Assembly (NCBI GenBank): GCA_028718065.1
Contig: JAQUMP010000007.1
Location: forward strand, 1 to 21,148
Reading direction: 5' to 3'
From: Chitinivibrionales bacterium
Lineage (GTDB): Bacteria; Fibrobacterota; Chitinivibrionia; Chitinivibrionales; FEN-1185
Length of the DNA: 21,148 nt
A program made the position numbers and the translations under genes. The stretch's first letter is position 1. Every line of letters starts with the position of its first letter. Shown here piece after piece: positions 1 through 7,176 of this stretch. The notes under the pieces are model-generated. The model did not search any database. It was not told where the DNA came from and saw only the letters and a program-made list of their open reading frames with translations.

Positions 1-1
1 A

Positions 2-1948
2 AAAACGCAAGTCCCGATCGGCATGGTGTGGCGCAAAACCGGCGAGGGCGATAAACGGGAGCAACAGGCCGCCGATTATAAGGAAGCCATCAAACAATTC
101 ACCGTGGTTACGCAGGAATCATCCGGCAGCGGAGAAGCGGACGAGGCCAATTATCAGATTGCCGATTGCAATAAAAACATCGGCAACGAAAAGGCCGCGC
201 GCGAGGCGGCCAAAAAAATCCAGGGCCGGGTAGCATTGCTTAAAACCATCAAATTGTTCGGCGTTAATGCCGACAATTCAGATGAAGAACTCAAATACTG
301 GGAACAGGCCTACAAAGACGCGCTGGAAGACGAAGAACGCGCCCAGGCATTGTACGAAAAAGGCATGCTGCTTACGGATAAAATGAAAAAATACGATGAG
401 GCCATGCAGGCCTTTAACCGCGTGATCGAAATAACCAAGGACCCGAATAAAAAAATCAACGCCGAGGTGGCCATCAGCCGGATTTACTCCCTGCAGCAAA
501 AATACGGCGCCGCGATCGACACGCTTACCGAAGTGCTTAAAAGCAAAAGGATATCGCTCGAACTCACCCAGCAGCTCCAGATCCAGTTATTTAATAACTA
601 TTATAATAAGAAGGATTTTCAAAAAGCGGCCAATGGCTTTGAAAATTTCGTGAACCAGTATCCCCAGCATGCGCAGACGCCGTTTGCCTATTACCGGCTC
701 GGCAATATTCTGGCCGAGGCGAAAAAATATAAAGAGGCCATGGCAAAATTCCAGGTAATACTTGACAAATACAAAGAATCCAACGTAACGGACAAGGCCG
801 TTCTGGCCATCGGCGAACAGATGATGAACCAGGAGCAATACGCCGAAGGCGTCGCCTACCTGGAAAAGTACATCAAGGCCAACCCGGACGCTTCCGTGGC
901 CGCCAATATTTATTCCAAAATCGCCGATACCTACGCCAAAAATCTTAACAACAAGGAAAAGGCGCAGGAAGCCTATGCCTTTGCCGTCGAACATTTCCCC
1001 GACGACCCGCAATTTTCATTTATCGCTTATCAATACGGCCTGTTGCTCAAGGGACTCGGCAAAGACGCGGAAGCCATCGCCCGTTTCGAAAAAGTAAAAA
1101 AGCAGGACGCATCGGTATATCGCGCTTCCCAGGCCGAGATCGGTAACCTTTTGGCGAAAAAAGACCCGGAAGCAGCCGTAGGCCATTACCGGTCGACGCT
1201 GGCGCAGAGCGAAACGCCCGAAGACAGCGCCAAAGCCAATATGGGCATCGGCGATGTTTATTCAACGGTCGGCAAATGGGACAATGCCGCCGAAAGTTTC
1301 AAGGCCGTCTATCAGCAGTACCACGGCAAAGACACTTCGCTGTCGGCAGCATCGCTCGTAAAACTCGTGGATGCCTACAGCAACGGCAAACGCTATGCGG
1401 AGGCAATAAACGCCGCCGAGGAAATGCAGCGCATCTTCCCCAACAACACCTATACGCCCAATGCGCAATATCTCGAGGCCAACGACTATTTTGCGCAGGC
1501 CAATTACACGCGCGCCAGGGAGATTTTCCAGAAAATAATCGACGGGCGAAAAAACGAACAGCTCATCGAAATCGCCCGATACCAAAAGGCCGAGTGCATC
1601 TATTTTGCCAAAAAATTTCCCGAGGCGATCCGCGGCTATGCCGATTATTGCAGCCAATACCCGCAGGGCAAATATACTGCAAATGCCGTTTACATGCAGG
1701 GTAACGCCTGGTGGCAGCTCGAGGATTTTGCCAAGGCGCGCGAGCGCTTTGCCGAAGTGGTGAACAAGTATCCCGATTTTGCCGAGATCTGTAATGCCAA
1801 GAATTTTCTGGCCTTTTGCCTTAATCGTCTTGACAAATGGCAGGAAGCGGTCAAATTATATAACGATGTGCGCAAAAACGGCCGGTGCGATAAAAAGGCC
1901 GTTGATTTTGCCAACGAACAGCGCGAAAGTATCGTAACCGCGCATTAA
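2..1948 (+). CDS. TPR-repeat protein, 5' end outside the window
   Basis: The reading frame is open from base 2 and ends with TAA at 1946-1948, so the N-terminus and any signal peptide lie outside the window. The first in-frame ATG (base 23) has no Shine-Dalgarno sequence and is probably internal. Nearly the whole visible product, about 648 residues, is a chain of roughly 15 tetratricopeptide repeats of 34-38 residues. They show the usual pattern of small residues in helix A, A-x-x-x-F/Y in helix B and a closing NQYP, NKYP or HFPDD. TPR solenoids bind proteins and have no catalytic role. Repeats ending in x-x-YP are common in envelope TPR proteins such as CpoB/YbgF and BamD-like proteins. The gene lies 75 bp upstream of an exbB/exbD set, so a periplasmic or outer-membrane-associated scaffold for that motor is a reasonable inference. 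TPR identity is certain; the partner is unknown. Confidence 0.88.
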   Translation, partial: KTQVPIGMVWRKTGEGDKREQQAADYKEAIKQFTVVTQESSGSGEADEANYQIADCNKNIGNEKAAREAAKKIQGRVALLKTIKLFGVNADNSDEELKYWEQAYKDALEDEERAQALYEKGMLLTDKMKKYDEAMQAFNRVIEITKDPNKKINAEVAISRIYSLQQKYGAAIDTLTEVLKSKRISLELTQQLQIQLFNNYYNKKDFQKAANGFENFVNQYPQHAQTPFAYYRLGNILAEAKKYKEAMAKFQVILDKYKESNVTDKAVLAIGEQMMNQEQYAEGVAYLEKYIKANPDASVAANIYSKIADTYAKNLNNKEKAQEAYAFAVEHFPDDPQFSFIAYQYGLLLKGLGKDAEAIARFEKVKKQDASVYRASQAEIGNLLAKKDPEAAVGHYRSTLAQSETPEDSAKANMGIGDVYSTVGKWDNAAESFKAVYQQYHGKDTSLSAASLVKLVDAYSNGKRYAEAINAAEEMQRIFPNNTYTPNAQYLEANDYFAQANYTRAREIFQKIIDGRKNEQLIEIARYQKAECIYFAKKFPEAIRGYADYCSQYPQGKYTANAVYMQGNAWWQLEDFAKARERFAEVVNKYPDFAEICNAKNFLAFCLNRLDKWQEAVKLYNDVRKNGRCDKKAVDFANEQRESIVTAH

Positions 1949-1970
1949 GGTTCCCTTAGGTCTTAACCGT

Positions 1971-1992
1971 TGCCCGACCATCAGGGCATTTT
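1971..1992 (+). terminator. weak terminator-like hairpin between the TPR gene and exbB
   Basis: TGCCC (1971-1975) pairs with GGGCA (1984-1988) across an 8-nt loop and is followed directly by TTTT. The 5-bp stem is short for an intrinsic terminator, so partial attenuation within an operon is as likely as full termination. A second small hairpin, TAAGG/CCTTA (1946-1958), includes the TPR gene's stop codon. Confidence 0.3.
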
Positions 1993-2023
1993 GTATCTTA
2001 CAGCATGAAAGGAGAATTTTATC

Positions 2024-2704
2024 ATGAAGGGTGACATGAATCTCATTAAGCTGTTTATCCAGGGCGGATGGGTAATGTGGGTGATCCTGCTGCTCTCCGT
2101 GGTGTCGCTTACCATTACGCTGGAACGGATTATCGTCGTTTATTTACAGCGCTTTAAGCTTACGCCGGGCAAATTCATCGACGAATTTGCCGCCTGTCTT
2201 AAAAAGAACAATGGCGACAAAATGGCGACCGCCGATCAGATGATCGCATACTGCCAGAATAAAAAGCGGCTTGGCTTGTGCGCCGAAGTGTTCACGGCGG
2301 GCCTCCAAAAATACAAGGACCCGGTCGCGCGCGCCATGAACCCCAGCGAACTCAAATTATGGATGAAAACCGGTGTTGAGGAGCGCGCCAATATAGAGCT
2401 TCCGGCGCTGGAAGCGCACCTTGGGGCGCTCGCCGTTATTTCCAACGTGTCAACGTTGTGCGGTCTGTTCGGTACGGTCATCGGCATGATCGAATCCTTT
2501 ACCTCCATGGCCAATTCCCCGGGCGGCGTTAAAGCCGATGAAATGGCGGGCGGTATCGCCGTGGCGCTGGTCTGTACGGCCGGCGGTCTGTGCGTGGCCG
2601 TGCCTTCGCTTATTCTCTATAACCTTCTCAAGGGTTTTATCGAAGGCTTTGTGCTCCAGATCGAGGACGCCTCCGTAGAAATGATCGATACGCTGGTTTC
2701 ATAA
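2024..2704 (+). CDS. exbB: MotA/TolQ/ExbB-family proton channel
   Basis: This 226-residue protein has the three membrane segments of the family: about residues 16-33 (after GGWVMW and before LER), 135-158 (containing GLFGTVIGM) and 173-200 (GGIAVALVCTAGGLCVAVPS). A long cytoplasmic region lies between the first two. The G-T-V-I-G-M stretch and the A-L-V-x-T-A-x-G-L-x-V-A-x-P signature are diagnostic of TolQ/ExbB. The protein forms the oligomeric inner-membrane channel that, with ExbD/TolR, couples proton flow to work in the envelope. The start at 2024 is supported by AAAGGAG at 2008-2014, nine bases upstream; M5 would be too far away. The two genes downstream encode its ExbD-type partners. 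No TonB or TolA is visible here, so Exb, Tol or a motility-type role cannot be separated and the symbol is family-level only. Confidence 0.9.
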   Translation: MKGDMNLIKLFIQGGWVMWVILLLSVVSLTITLERIIVVYLQRFKLTPGKFIDEFAACLKKNNGDKMATADQMIAYCQNKKRLGLCAEVFTAGLQKYKDPVARAMNPSELKLWMKTGVEERANIELPALEAHLGALAVISNVSTLCGLFGTVIGMIESFTSMANSPGGVKADEMAGGIAVALVCTAGGLCVAVPSLILYNLLKGFIEGFVLQIEDASVEMIDTLVS

Positions 2705-2710
2705 AGAATG

Positions 2711-2762
2711 GTTCGAGCGTTAAAAAAATAAACGCACCAACACACTAACGCTCAAACGTACC
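2711..2762 (+). repeat. octamer repeat element A with an inverted arm, upstream of the first exbD
   Basis: Bases 2731-2762 divide into four consecutive 8-nt units that all begin AAC and have C at position 7 (for example AACACACT at 2739-2746). The element ends eight bases before the exbD start codon. Upstream, GTTCGAGCGTTA (2711-2722) is the reverse complement of 2746-2757 with one mismatch, so the transcript could form a 12-bp stem with a 23-nt loop. No strong Shine-Dalgarno sequence precedes the downstream ATG, only GAG at 2763-2765, so the element lies within the translation-initiation region. A close relative lies at 19264-19296. Confidence 0.7.
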
Positions 2763-2770
2763 GAGAAATT

Positions 2771-3568
2771 ATGGCATTGCTTAAAAAAAAATCTAAACCG
2801 ATGGATAACCTCAACCTGGTGCCCATGATCGACATCACCAGCTTTATCCTGCTGGCGCTCGCGATCCTGGCGATGTCCATGAAAAAAGAGGCGTCGCTTG
2901 ACAACATCGTAAAGCTGCCGCCGATCCTGCATGCCAACAAACAGGACAAAACCCTTTTGCAGATCTACATCCTGCCGGCCAAAATCCTTGCCGGGGGCTA
3001 TATCGATCCGGATTCAACCGGCCTGGTCGCCTTTACGGGCAAGGGCAAACCGCCCTTGACGTGCCCGAATTGCGCTCTGTCCTTTCGCGATAAGCAAGGC
3101 GTGTATATTCCCGGCGCCCTGCTGGATTTGAGCAAAAAACCGGTGCAGAGTTTACAACAGGAAAAAGAAAAAGAGGTCGCCTCCGGCGGCATGATGATGC
3201 CCCCGGCCTATTTGTGTTCGCGCTGCGGGTATGAAATAAGCCCCTATCTTAAGCTCGACGATATTCCCAAGGTCATCGGCGCGAAAAAGAAAGAAGTGCT
3301 GGCGGAAATGGTCCGGACCGAAAACTTTTCACGCGAAAAAGCGGGCAAGCCACTGCTTACCAAACAGGAAACCGATGCCATCGAAAAAGAGATACCGCTC
3401 ATGATCAAGGCCGACGAAAAGGCCTTTTACGGCCGTATTCTGCAGGTGGTGAATATGGCCAAAGACACCGCTTCCGACATTCGGAAATTCGCTTTTATTT
3501 CGCTTCCCGAAGCAGCCGAGGAAGTCGTGGAGCGAGCGGCGGCCATCGAAAAGCAAAAGCAAAAATAA
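2771..3568 (+). CDS. exbD: ExbD/TolR-like protein with two CxxC knuckles
   Basis: This 265-residue protein starts like a standard ExbD. There is a short basic cytoplasmic tail, then LNLVPMID with the conserved membrane aspartate at D21 and one membrane helix (about 19-37). The C-terminal part (about 205-243) matches the ExbD periplasmic fold: I-K-A-D-E-K-A-F-Y-G-R-I followed by A-K-D-x-A. In between is a region that typical ExbD/TolR proteins (about 140-150 residues) lack. It includes CPNC at 98-101 and CSRCG at 149-153, spaced like a zinc ribbon or rubredoxin-type metal site. With normal ExbD topology these cysteines would be periplasmic. A metal site or two disulfides are both possible. The gene sits between exbB and a second, ordinary exbD and probably forms a stator complex with both. 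Family assignment is firm; the function of the insert is unknown. Confidence 0.88.
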   Translation: MALLKKKSKPMDNLNLVPMIDITSFILLALAILAMSMKKEASLDNIVKLPPILHANKQDKTLLQIYILPAKILAGGYIDPDSTGLVAFTGKGKPPLTCPNCALSFRDKQGVYIPGALLDLSKKPVQSLQQEKEKEVASGGMMMPPAYLCSRCGYEISPYLKLDDIPKVIGAKKKEVLAEMVRTENFSREKAGKPLLTKQETDAIEKEIPLMIKADEKAFYGRILQVVNMAKDTASDIRKFAFISLPEAAEEVVERAAAIEKQKQK

Positions 3569-3580
3569 AAAGGTCCTCCC

Positions 3581-4078
3581 ATGAAAATACGTACCGATGC
3601 CGAGGCCGACGTCAACATTACTTCGCTTATCGACTGCCTCATGCAGTGCATTATTTTCTTCATGGTAATCATGTCGGCCCAGTACATTTTCGGCGTGGCG
3701 ATAAAGTTTGCGCCGCCCGGCGCGCCTGCCAAGCAGGAAGCTAAAAAGGAAAAACAAGAAAAAAATATCGTGGTTTATGTGCAGTCGGACCTGATCGAAA
3801 AAAACCATGCGCTCATCCGCGACGGCGTGGTCAAGCTCAACGGTGAGGACATTGCGCTCGGCGTTTCGTCCGATCCCGCCAAGCGGGACCAGGAGCGCGA
3901 AGCCGGTTATAAATACCTTACCTGGAAAATGAAAGAGTATCTTAAGCAGGGATACAAAAAAGACGTGCTTTTAATCCAGGGCGATATGAAAACATATCAC
4001 GGCAAAATCATGAAGATCGTCGACATCGGCAAGGGCCTGAATATCGAAAGTTTCGCGCTGATTCCCCCGACCAAATAG
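3581..4078 (+). CDS. exbD: ExbD/TolR-like protein, second copy
   Basis: This 165-residue protein has the ordinary ExbD layout. It has a short cytoplasmic tail, NITSLID with the conserved membrane aspartate at D18, a membrane helix to about residue 38, a low-complexity Lys/Glu linker (about 50-65) and a periplasmic domain. The domain ends with VLLIQGDMKTYHGKIMKIVD and an I-E-S-F-A-L-I strand, matching the family's D-x-x-x-x-Y-x-x-I-x-x-I pattern. Unlike the preceding copy it has no cysteine-knuckle insertion; its two cysteines (C19, C23) are in the membrane helix. The start is 12 bases after the upstream stop, with AAGG about 7 bases before the ATG, so the genes are very likely cotranscribed. 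Two different ExbD types beside one ExbB suggest a heteromeric stator. No terminator of normal strength follows directly. Confidence 0.88.
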   Translation: MKIRTDAEADVNITSLIDCLMQCIIFFMVIMSAQYIFGVAIKFAPPGAPAKQEAKKEKQEKNIVVYVQSDLIEKNHALIRDGVVKLNGEDIALGVSSDPAKRDQEREAGYKYLTWKMKEYLKQGYKKDVLLIQGDMKTYHGKIMKIVDIGKGLNIESFALIPPTK

Positions 4079-4249
4079 CGGTCTCCCCGACACTGACTCA
4101 TGTTCAAGTTCCGCCTTTGCCCTTAAGTGGCAGGAAATCTTCAATCTTTTTTCGCGCCAGCCATCTTATTTGCAAATAACTTTATTCTAAAACAATTTTC
4201 TTGACATTTTTAATTTACGATACCATTTTTATTATAGTTTATTTTTGTC

Positions 4250-4313
4250 AACAGCCCAACAGCCCAACAGCCCAACAGCCCAACAGCCCAACAGCCCAAC
4301 AGCCCAACAGCCC
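4250..4313 (+). repeat. eight perfect tandem copies of AACAGCCC
   Basis: Eight exact 8-bp units cover 4250-4313, followed by a decaying edge of AAC triplets. The unit length is not a multiple of three and the array lies outside any supported gene. It fits the AACNNNCN pattern of the other octamer elements at 2731-2762, 19264-19296 and 19515-19536. Perfect identity of all units implies recent expansion by slippage, or active maintenance. Confidence 0.95.
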
Positions 4314-4365
4314 AACAACAACGAGTAATGCAACCAATGCCGGGCAGGCTGCTGTAAAAACCGTT

Positions 4366-4403
4366 CTGTGATTGCGAGTTTTTTGCAATCGCAGATATTT
4401 TTT
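4366..4403 (+). terminator. hairpin with T-rich tail, candidate intrinsic terminator
   Basis: CTGTGATTGC (4366-4375) pairs with GCAATCGCAG (4385-4394), giving nine Watson-Crick pairs and one G-U pair around a 9-nt loop. ATATTTTTTG follows. The position, almost 290 bp after the last exbD stop and upstream of the next gene, would suit a late terminator or a leader attenuator. The tract is interrupted near the stem, so confidence is limited. Confidence 0.4.
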
Positions 4404-4420
4404 GCGGTAGTGCGTGTTAA

Positions 4421-4455
4421 GCGATAATTCTCATCGCCATGATGAGAATTGTTGT
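4421..4455. repeat. 15-bp inverted repeat with 5-nt loop
   Basis: AATTCTCATC (4426-4435) and GATGAGAATT (4441-4450) are perfect inverted copies around GCCAT. In RNA the stem extends to 15 pairs (4421-4455) if G-U pairs are allowed. It lies about 85 bp upstream of the small secreted-protein gene and could be an operator or a leader structure. Confidence 0.65.
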
Positions 4456-4538
4456 ATTTTAAGATATTTGCCCGGATAATTTTTAGAATAAAAAATCGGT
4501 AATATTCAAAAAAACTTATCCTTTTTTCCGGAGGTTTT

Positions 4539-4865
4539 ATGTTCAATAAACGCTTTTATGTTGTTTTGGGAGCAGTAATGGTTTTTGGTTCCGCCTTGTT
4601 TGCAACCCAGCGGACAGCGGTTCTGGTAACGGTCGTTGAACGCGGGTTTACCAGCGATTCTTCGTCGTATTTTATAAAAACGAGTGAATCCTTAGGTGGC
4701 GCCTGTACGAGTAATACATTGTATTGGTCAACTGCAACCGATGCCGGGAAATCGGCGATCGCAACCCTTGGTTTCTTTTTGAATCGCGGAACAAAGGTTA
4801 AAATCAGCTATAATGACTCCTTGCAAACCCAAGCTTCTGTGCAGATTTTAGATCCTATTCAATAA
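4539..4865 (+). CDS. small secreted protein, possibly B-subunit/OB-fold-like
   Basis: This 108-residue product has a clear signal peptide (MFNKRFYVVLGAVMVFGSALFA, cut near residue 22), leaving a mature chain of about 86 residues. CCGGAGG at 4528-4534 supports the ATG, with a short 4-base spacing. The mature part has a C-x-x-x-x-L-Y-W segment, then A-G-K-S-A-I-A-T-L, then G-T-K-V-K-I-S-Y and a final hydrophobic strand. That order (Cys-aromatic strand, helix after GK, basic strand ending in Y) resembles small secreted proteins with the fold of the subtilase-cytotoxin B subunit. This is pattern resemblance only, and only one cysteine remains in the mature chain. The gene opens the AT-rich block and lies 72 bp before the fibre-like gene. 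The role is unknown; export is the only firm statement. Confidence 0.75.
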   Translation: MFNKRFYVVLGAVMVFGSALFATQRTAVLVTVVERGFTSDSSSYFIKTSESLGGACTSNTLYWSTATDAGKSAIATLGFFLNRGTKVKISYNDSLQTQASVQILDPIQ

Positions 4866-4937
4866 GTATAAACGAACAGTGGCAAATTAATTTGGATACT
4901 TTTTTACCAGAAAACCTATAAAAAGGCGGCATATACC

Positions 4938-7109
4938 ATGAAGAAAATCCCGGCCAATTTTATTGCAAGTCTGTTATTTCTATTTCTTGGTTCTCAAATA
5001 TCAAACGCGCAATGGACGGATCTCAACCCGGTATTTACGTGGACTACAACGAACGCTTTTGCAGTGAGCGGCTCAAGCCTCTTTGCAGGCACCAACGGTC
5101 TGGGGGTCTATCGTTCTACAAATGATGGCGCCAATTGGACCGAGCTTAATTCGGGCTTGACAAATACAACCGTATTGTCTTTAGTAATGAACGGGAATAA
5201 TTTCTTTGCTGGCACGCAAAACGGCGTATATCTTTCCACGGATAACGGAATAGGCTGGACTCACGTCAGCAGCGGCTTGCCTTCCTATACCTCGGTTCAT
5301 TCCATGGTTTTTAACGGCACGAGTCTCTTTGCCGGAACGTATTACAACGGAATTTATCGCTCAACCACTAACGGTACAAGCTGGAGCGCAGTTGACAGTG
5401 GGCTGCCGAATGGTTGCGCTGTCTATTCGTTCGCGGTTATAGGGAATAATATCTTTGCGGGAATTTTCGGCTCCGGGGTTTACCGCTCAACCGATAACGG
5501 CGCAAGTTGGAGCGCAACCGCCTTGACAAATATATATACGAACGTGCTTGCGGCCGTCGGATCGAATCTATTTGCCGGTTATGGAGGTGGAATTTACAAG
5601 TCCACGGATAATGGCGTCACCTGGACACAGCCTGTTGTTGAATTGAACGTATATTCATTTGCCGTTGTAGGAACGAATATCTTCGCCGGGACAGAATACG
5701 GTGTCCTCCTTTCCACAGATAATGGTACAAATTGGAGCGGCCAAAGCAATGGATTGACCTATAGTAGTATCTGCTCGTTTGCCGCAATGGGAACTTATCT
5801 TTATGCAGGCTCGCTGAATGGTCACGTTTATCGGCTTTCGCTGGCTTCATTGCTTATTCCTGAACCGCCGGTATTAACATATCCTGCCGACACCGCTACG
5901 GATATTGCCCTAAACCCTAAATTAACCTGGATTGCGCCGGTCGGCGCAACCTCATATACTTTACAGATAGCTACGGATGCAGGATTTAGCACAATTATTG
6001 TAAACCAAACCGGTATCGCTGCGCCTTATTATAATGTAACGGGATTGGCGCTTAATACGGCTTATTATTGGCGTGTTAAAGCCACCAATACGGCCGGAAC
6101 CAGCTCCTGGGGATCGACTTGGGGTTTTACTACCACCCAGAATAATGTAAACGCAACGATATTAAACGCCAATACGGTAAACGCTTCGATTCAGGTCAAC
6201 ACTCCTCTTGTAAATGCAGCAGATGTAATCCTTACCCATCAACTATCTGCTCCTACCATCACAAGCACAAATATTTCCACGGACCATTTGAATGCATTAA
6301 CGGTAAGCGCTAATGTAACCGCAACAAGCATAAGTACGGCAAACTTGTGGGTCAGCAATAATTTAAATGGAAACAATATTGGTGCAAGCAATATAACGGG
6401 CGCAGATATCGAGGCAACTAATTTGAACGCCTCTACAATAACCGCCGCACAGATATCGGGCGGCGATGGAGAATTTTCGGGGACATTGACGCCGGCAAAA
6501 TTGGGTGTAGGAATGACATCCTCGCCGGCAGGGGACGCCAAACTGGAAGTATCAGGGATGTCTCTTTTTAATGGAGGAAACGCAAATTTAGGAAACCTTA
6601 CAAATTTATCATTTTTGCAAAATAGTGCGAAAATGCTTATTGGATGGAACCGTACGGCGGGCGAAGGTGAAGCGGATTTTATTAGCAATCGCAGTTCAAC
6701 CACAGGAACAACTGGCGGTTTTGCATTTTATGATATTGACAATAGCGGAAGCTTAAGGCAAATAATGAGGATAGTCGGAAACGGCGACGTGCATGTGGAC
6801 GGCACGATTGGTTGCCGGGAGCTTGTAGTGACGCTTGGGACATGGCCGGATTATGTTTTTAAACCCGGTTATCAGTTAATGCCGCTTGTAGAAGTTGAAA
6901 AATATATAAAACAAGAAAATCATCTTCCGGGAATTCCTGACCAGGAGAAGGCGACCAAACAGGGCGTGAGCGTGGGGGAGATGCAGGCTAAACTTCTCCA
7001 AAAAATAGAAGAACTCACGCTCTATATGATTCAAATGAAAAAAGAGAACCAGGACCTCAAAGAACGGCTTAGCCGGGTTGAAAAGAAAGCAAATGCCGAG
7101 GAGAAATAA
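4938..7109 (+). CDS. secreted propeller / Fn3 / fibre protein with Bacteroidota-type coiled-coil C-terminus
   Basis: This 723-residue protein has four recognisable parts. The signal peptide is cut after SNA (residue 24). Residues about 30-300 hold seven similar blades; six carry S-T-x-N/D-G-x-x-W followed by a short loop and [LI]FAGT, the BNR/YCF48-like seven-bladed propeller pattern. Residues about 308-401 are a fibronectin type III domain (PEPPVLTYPADTATDIAL to YYWRVKATNTAGTSSW). Residues about 402-520 are Asn/Ala/Thr-rich with a 5-residue rhythm (GADIE, ATNLN, ASTIT), suggesting a beta-helical fibre. The end (about 525-723) matches the tail-fibre-like C-terminus common in Bacteroidota: WPDYVF, LMPLVEVEKYI, HLPGIP, then GEMQAKLLQKIEELTLYMI and a charged coiled coil. 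It is likely a trimeric surface fibre. The binding target is unknown. Confidence 0.85.
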   Translation: MKKIPANFIASLLFLFLGSQISNAQWTDLNPVFTWTTTNAFAVSGSSLFAGTNGLGVYRSTNDGANWTELNSGLTNTTVLSLVMNGNNFFAGTQNGVYLSTDNGIGWTHVSSGLPSYTSVHSMVFNGTSLFAGTYYNGIYRSTTNGTSWSAVDSGLPNGCAVYSFAVIGNNIFAGIFGSGVYRSTDNGASWSATALTNIYTNVLAAVGSNLFAGYGGGIYKSTDNGVTWTQPVVELNVYSFAVVGTNIFAGTEYGVLLSTDNGTNWSGQSNGLTYSSICSFAAMGTYLYAGSLNGHVYRLSLASLLIPEPPVLTYPADTATDIALNPKLTWIAPVGATSYTLQIATDAGFSTIIVNQTGIAAPYYNVTGLALNTAYYWRVKATNTAGTSSWGSTWGFTTTQNNVNATILNANTVNASIQVNTPLVNAADVILTHQLSAPTITSTNISTDHLNALTVSANVTATSISTANLWVSNNLNGNNIGASNITGADIEATNLNASTITAAQISGGDGEFSGTLTPAKLGVGMTSSPAGDAKLEVSGMSLFNGGNANLGNLTNLSFLQNSAKMLIGWNRTAGEGEADFISNRSSTTGTTGGFAFYDIDNSGSLRQIMRIVGNGDVHVDGTIGCRELVVTLGTWPDYVFKPGYQLMPLVEVEKYIKQENHLPGIPDQEKATKQGVSVGEMQAKLLQKIEELTLYMIQMKKENQDLKERLSRVEKKANAEEK

Positions 7110-7176
7110 AGCTATTTGGTTTACAAAATTTACAAGAGTCCAAATTGAATAAAAAATCCAAAAATCGGAGCAAACA

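Larger units (their letters stand above)
4079..4538. other. 460-bp noncoding region between the exb operon and the small secreted-protein gene
   Basis: No convincing gene is present. From left to right it holds about 120 bp with no clear feature, an AT-rich stretch (about 4190-4247), the AACAGCCC tandem array (4250-4313), a hairpin with a T-rich tail (4366-4403) and a long hairpin (4421-4455). An AT-rich leader with a good Shine-Dalgarno sequence for the gene at 4539 follows. Composition changes here from the GC-richer operon to the AT-richer block. Confidence 0.7.

Noticed and set aside
3062..3229. Haem-binding c-type motifs in the enlarged ExbD
   Set aside because: The motifs are CPNCA and CSRCG; neither is followed by the His required in CxxCH.
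4201..4235. TTGACA at 4201-4206 as the -35 box of a promoter
   Set aside because: The best downstream -10 candidates (TACCAT, TATTAT) are at spacings of 14 and 23, outside the usual range, and in AT-rich DNA such matches are common.
4250..4313. A CRISPR array
   Set aside because: Units are 8 bp, directly adjacent with no spacers, and there are no cas genes.
4232..4546. A 104-codon minus-strand frame ending in GCWAVGLL-type repeats
   Set aside because: The repeats are only the AACAGCCC octamer read in frame. It would start at TTG with no Shine-Dalgarno sequence and overlaps the leader and start of the plus-strand gene at 4539.
6239..6703. A 154-codon minus-strand frame inside the fibre gene
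   Set aside because: It is antisense to the repetitive stalk; its Val/Ala/Leu-rich composition mirrors the Asn/Ala/Thr pentads. No start signal was seen.
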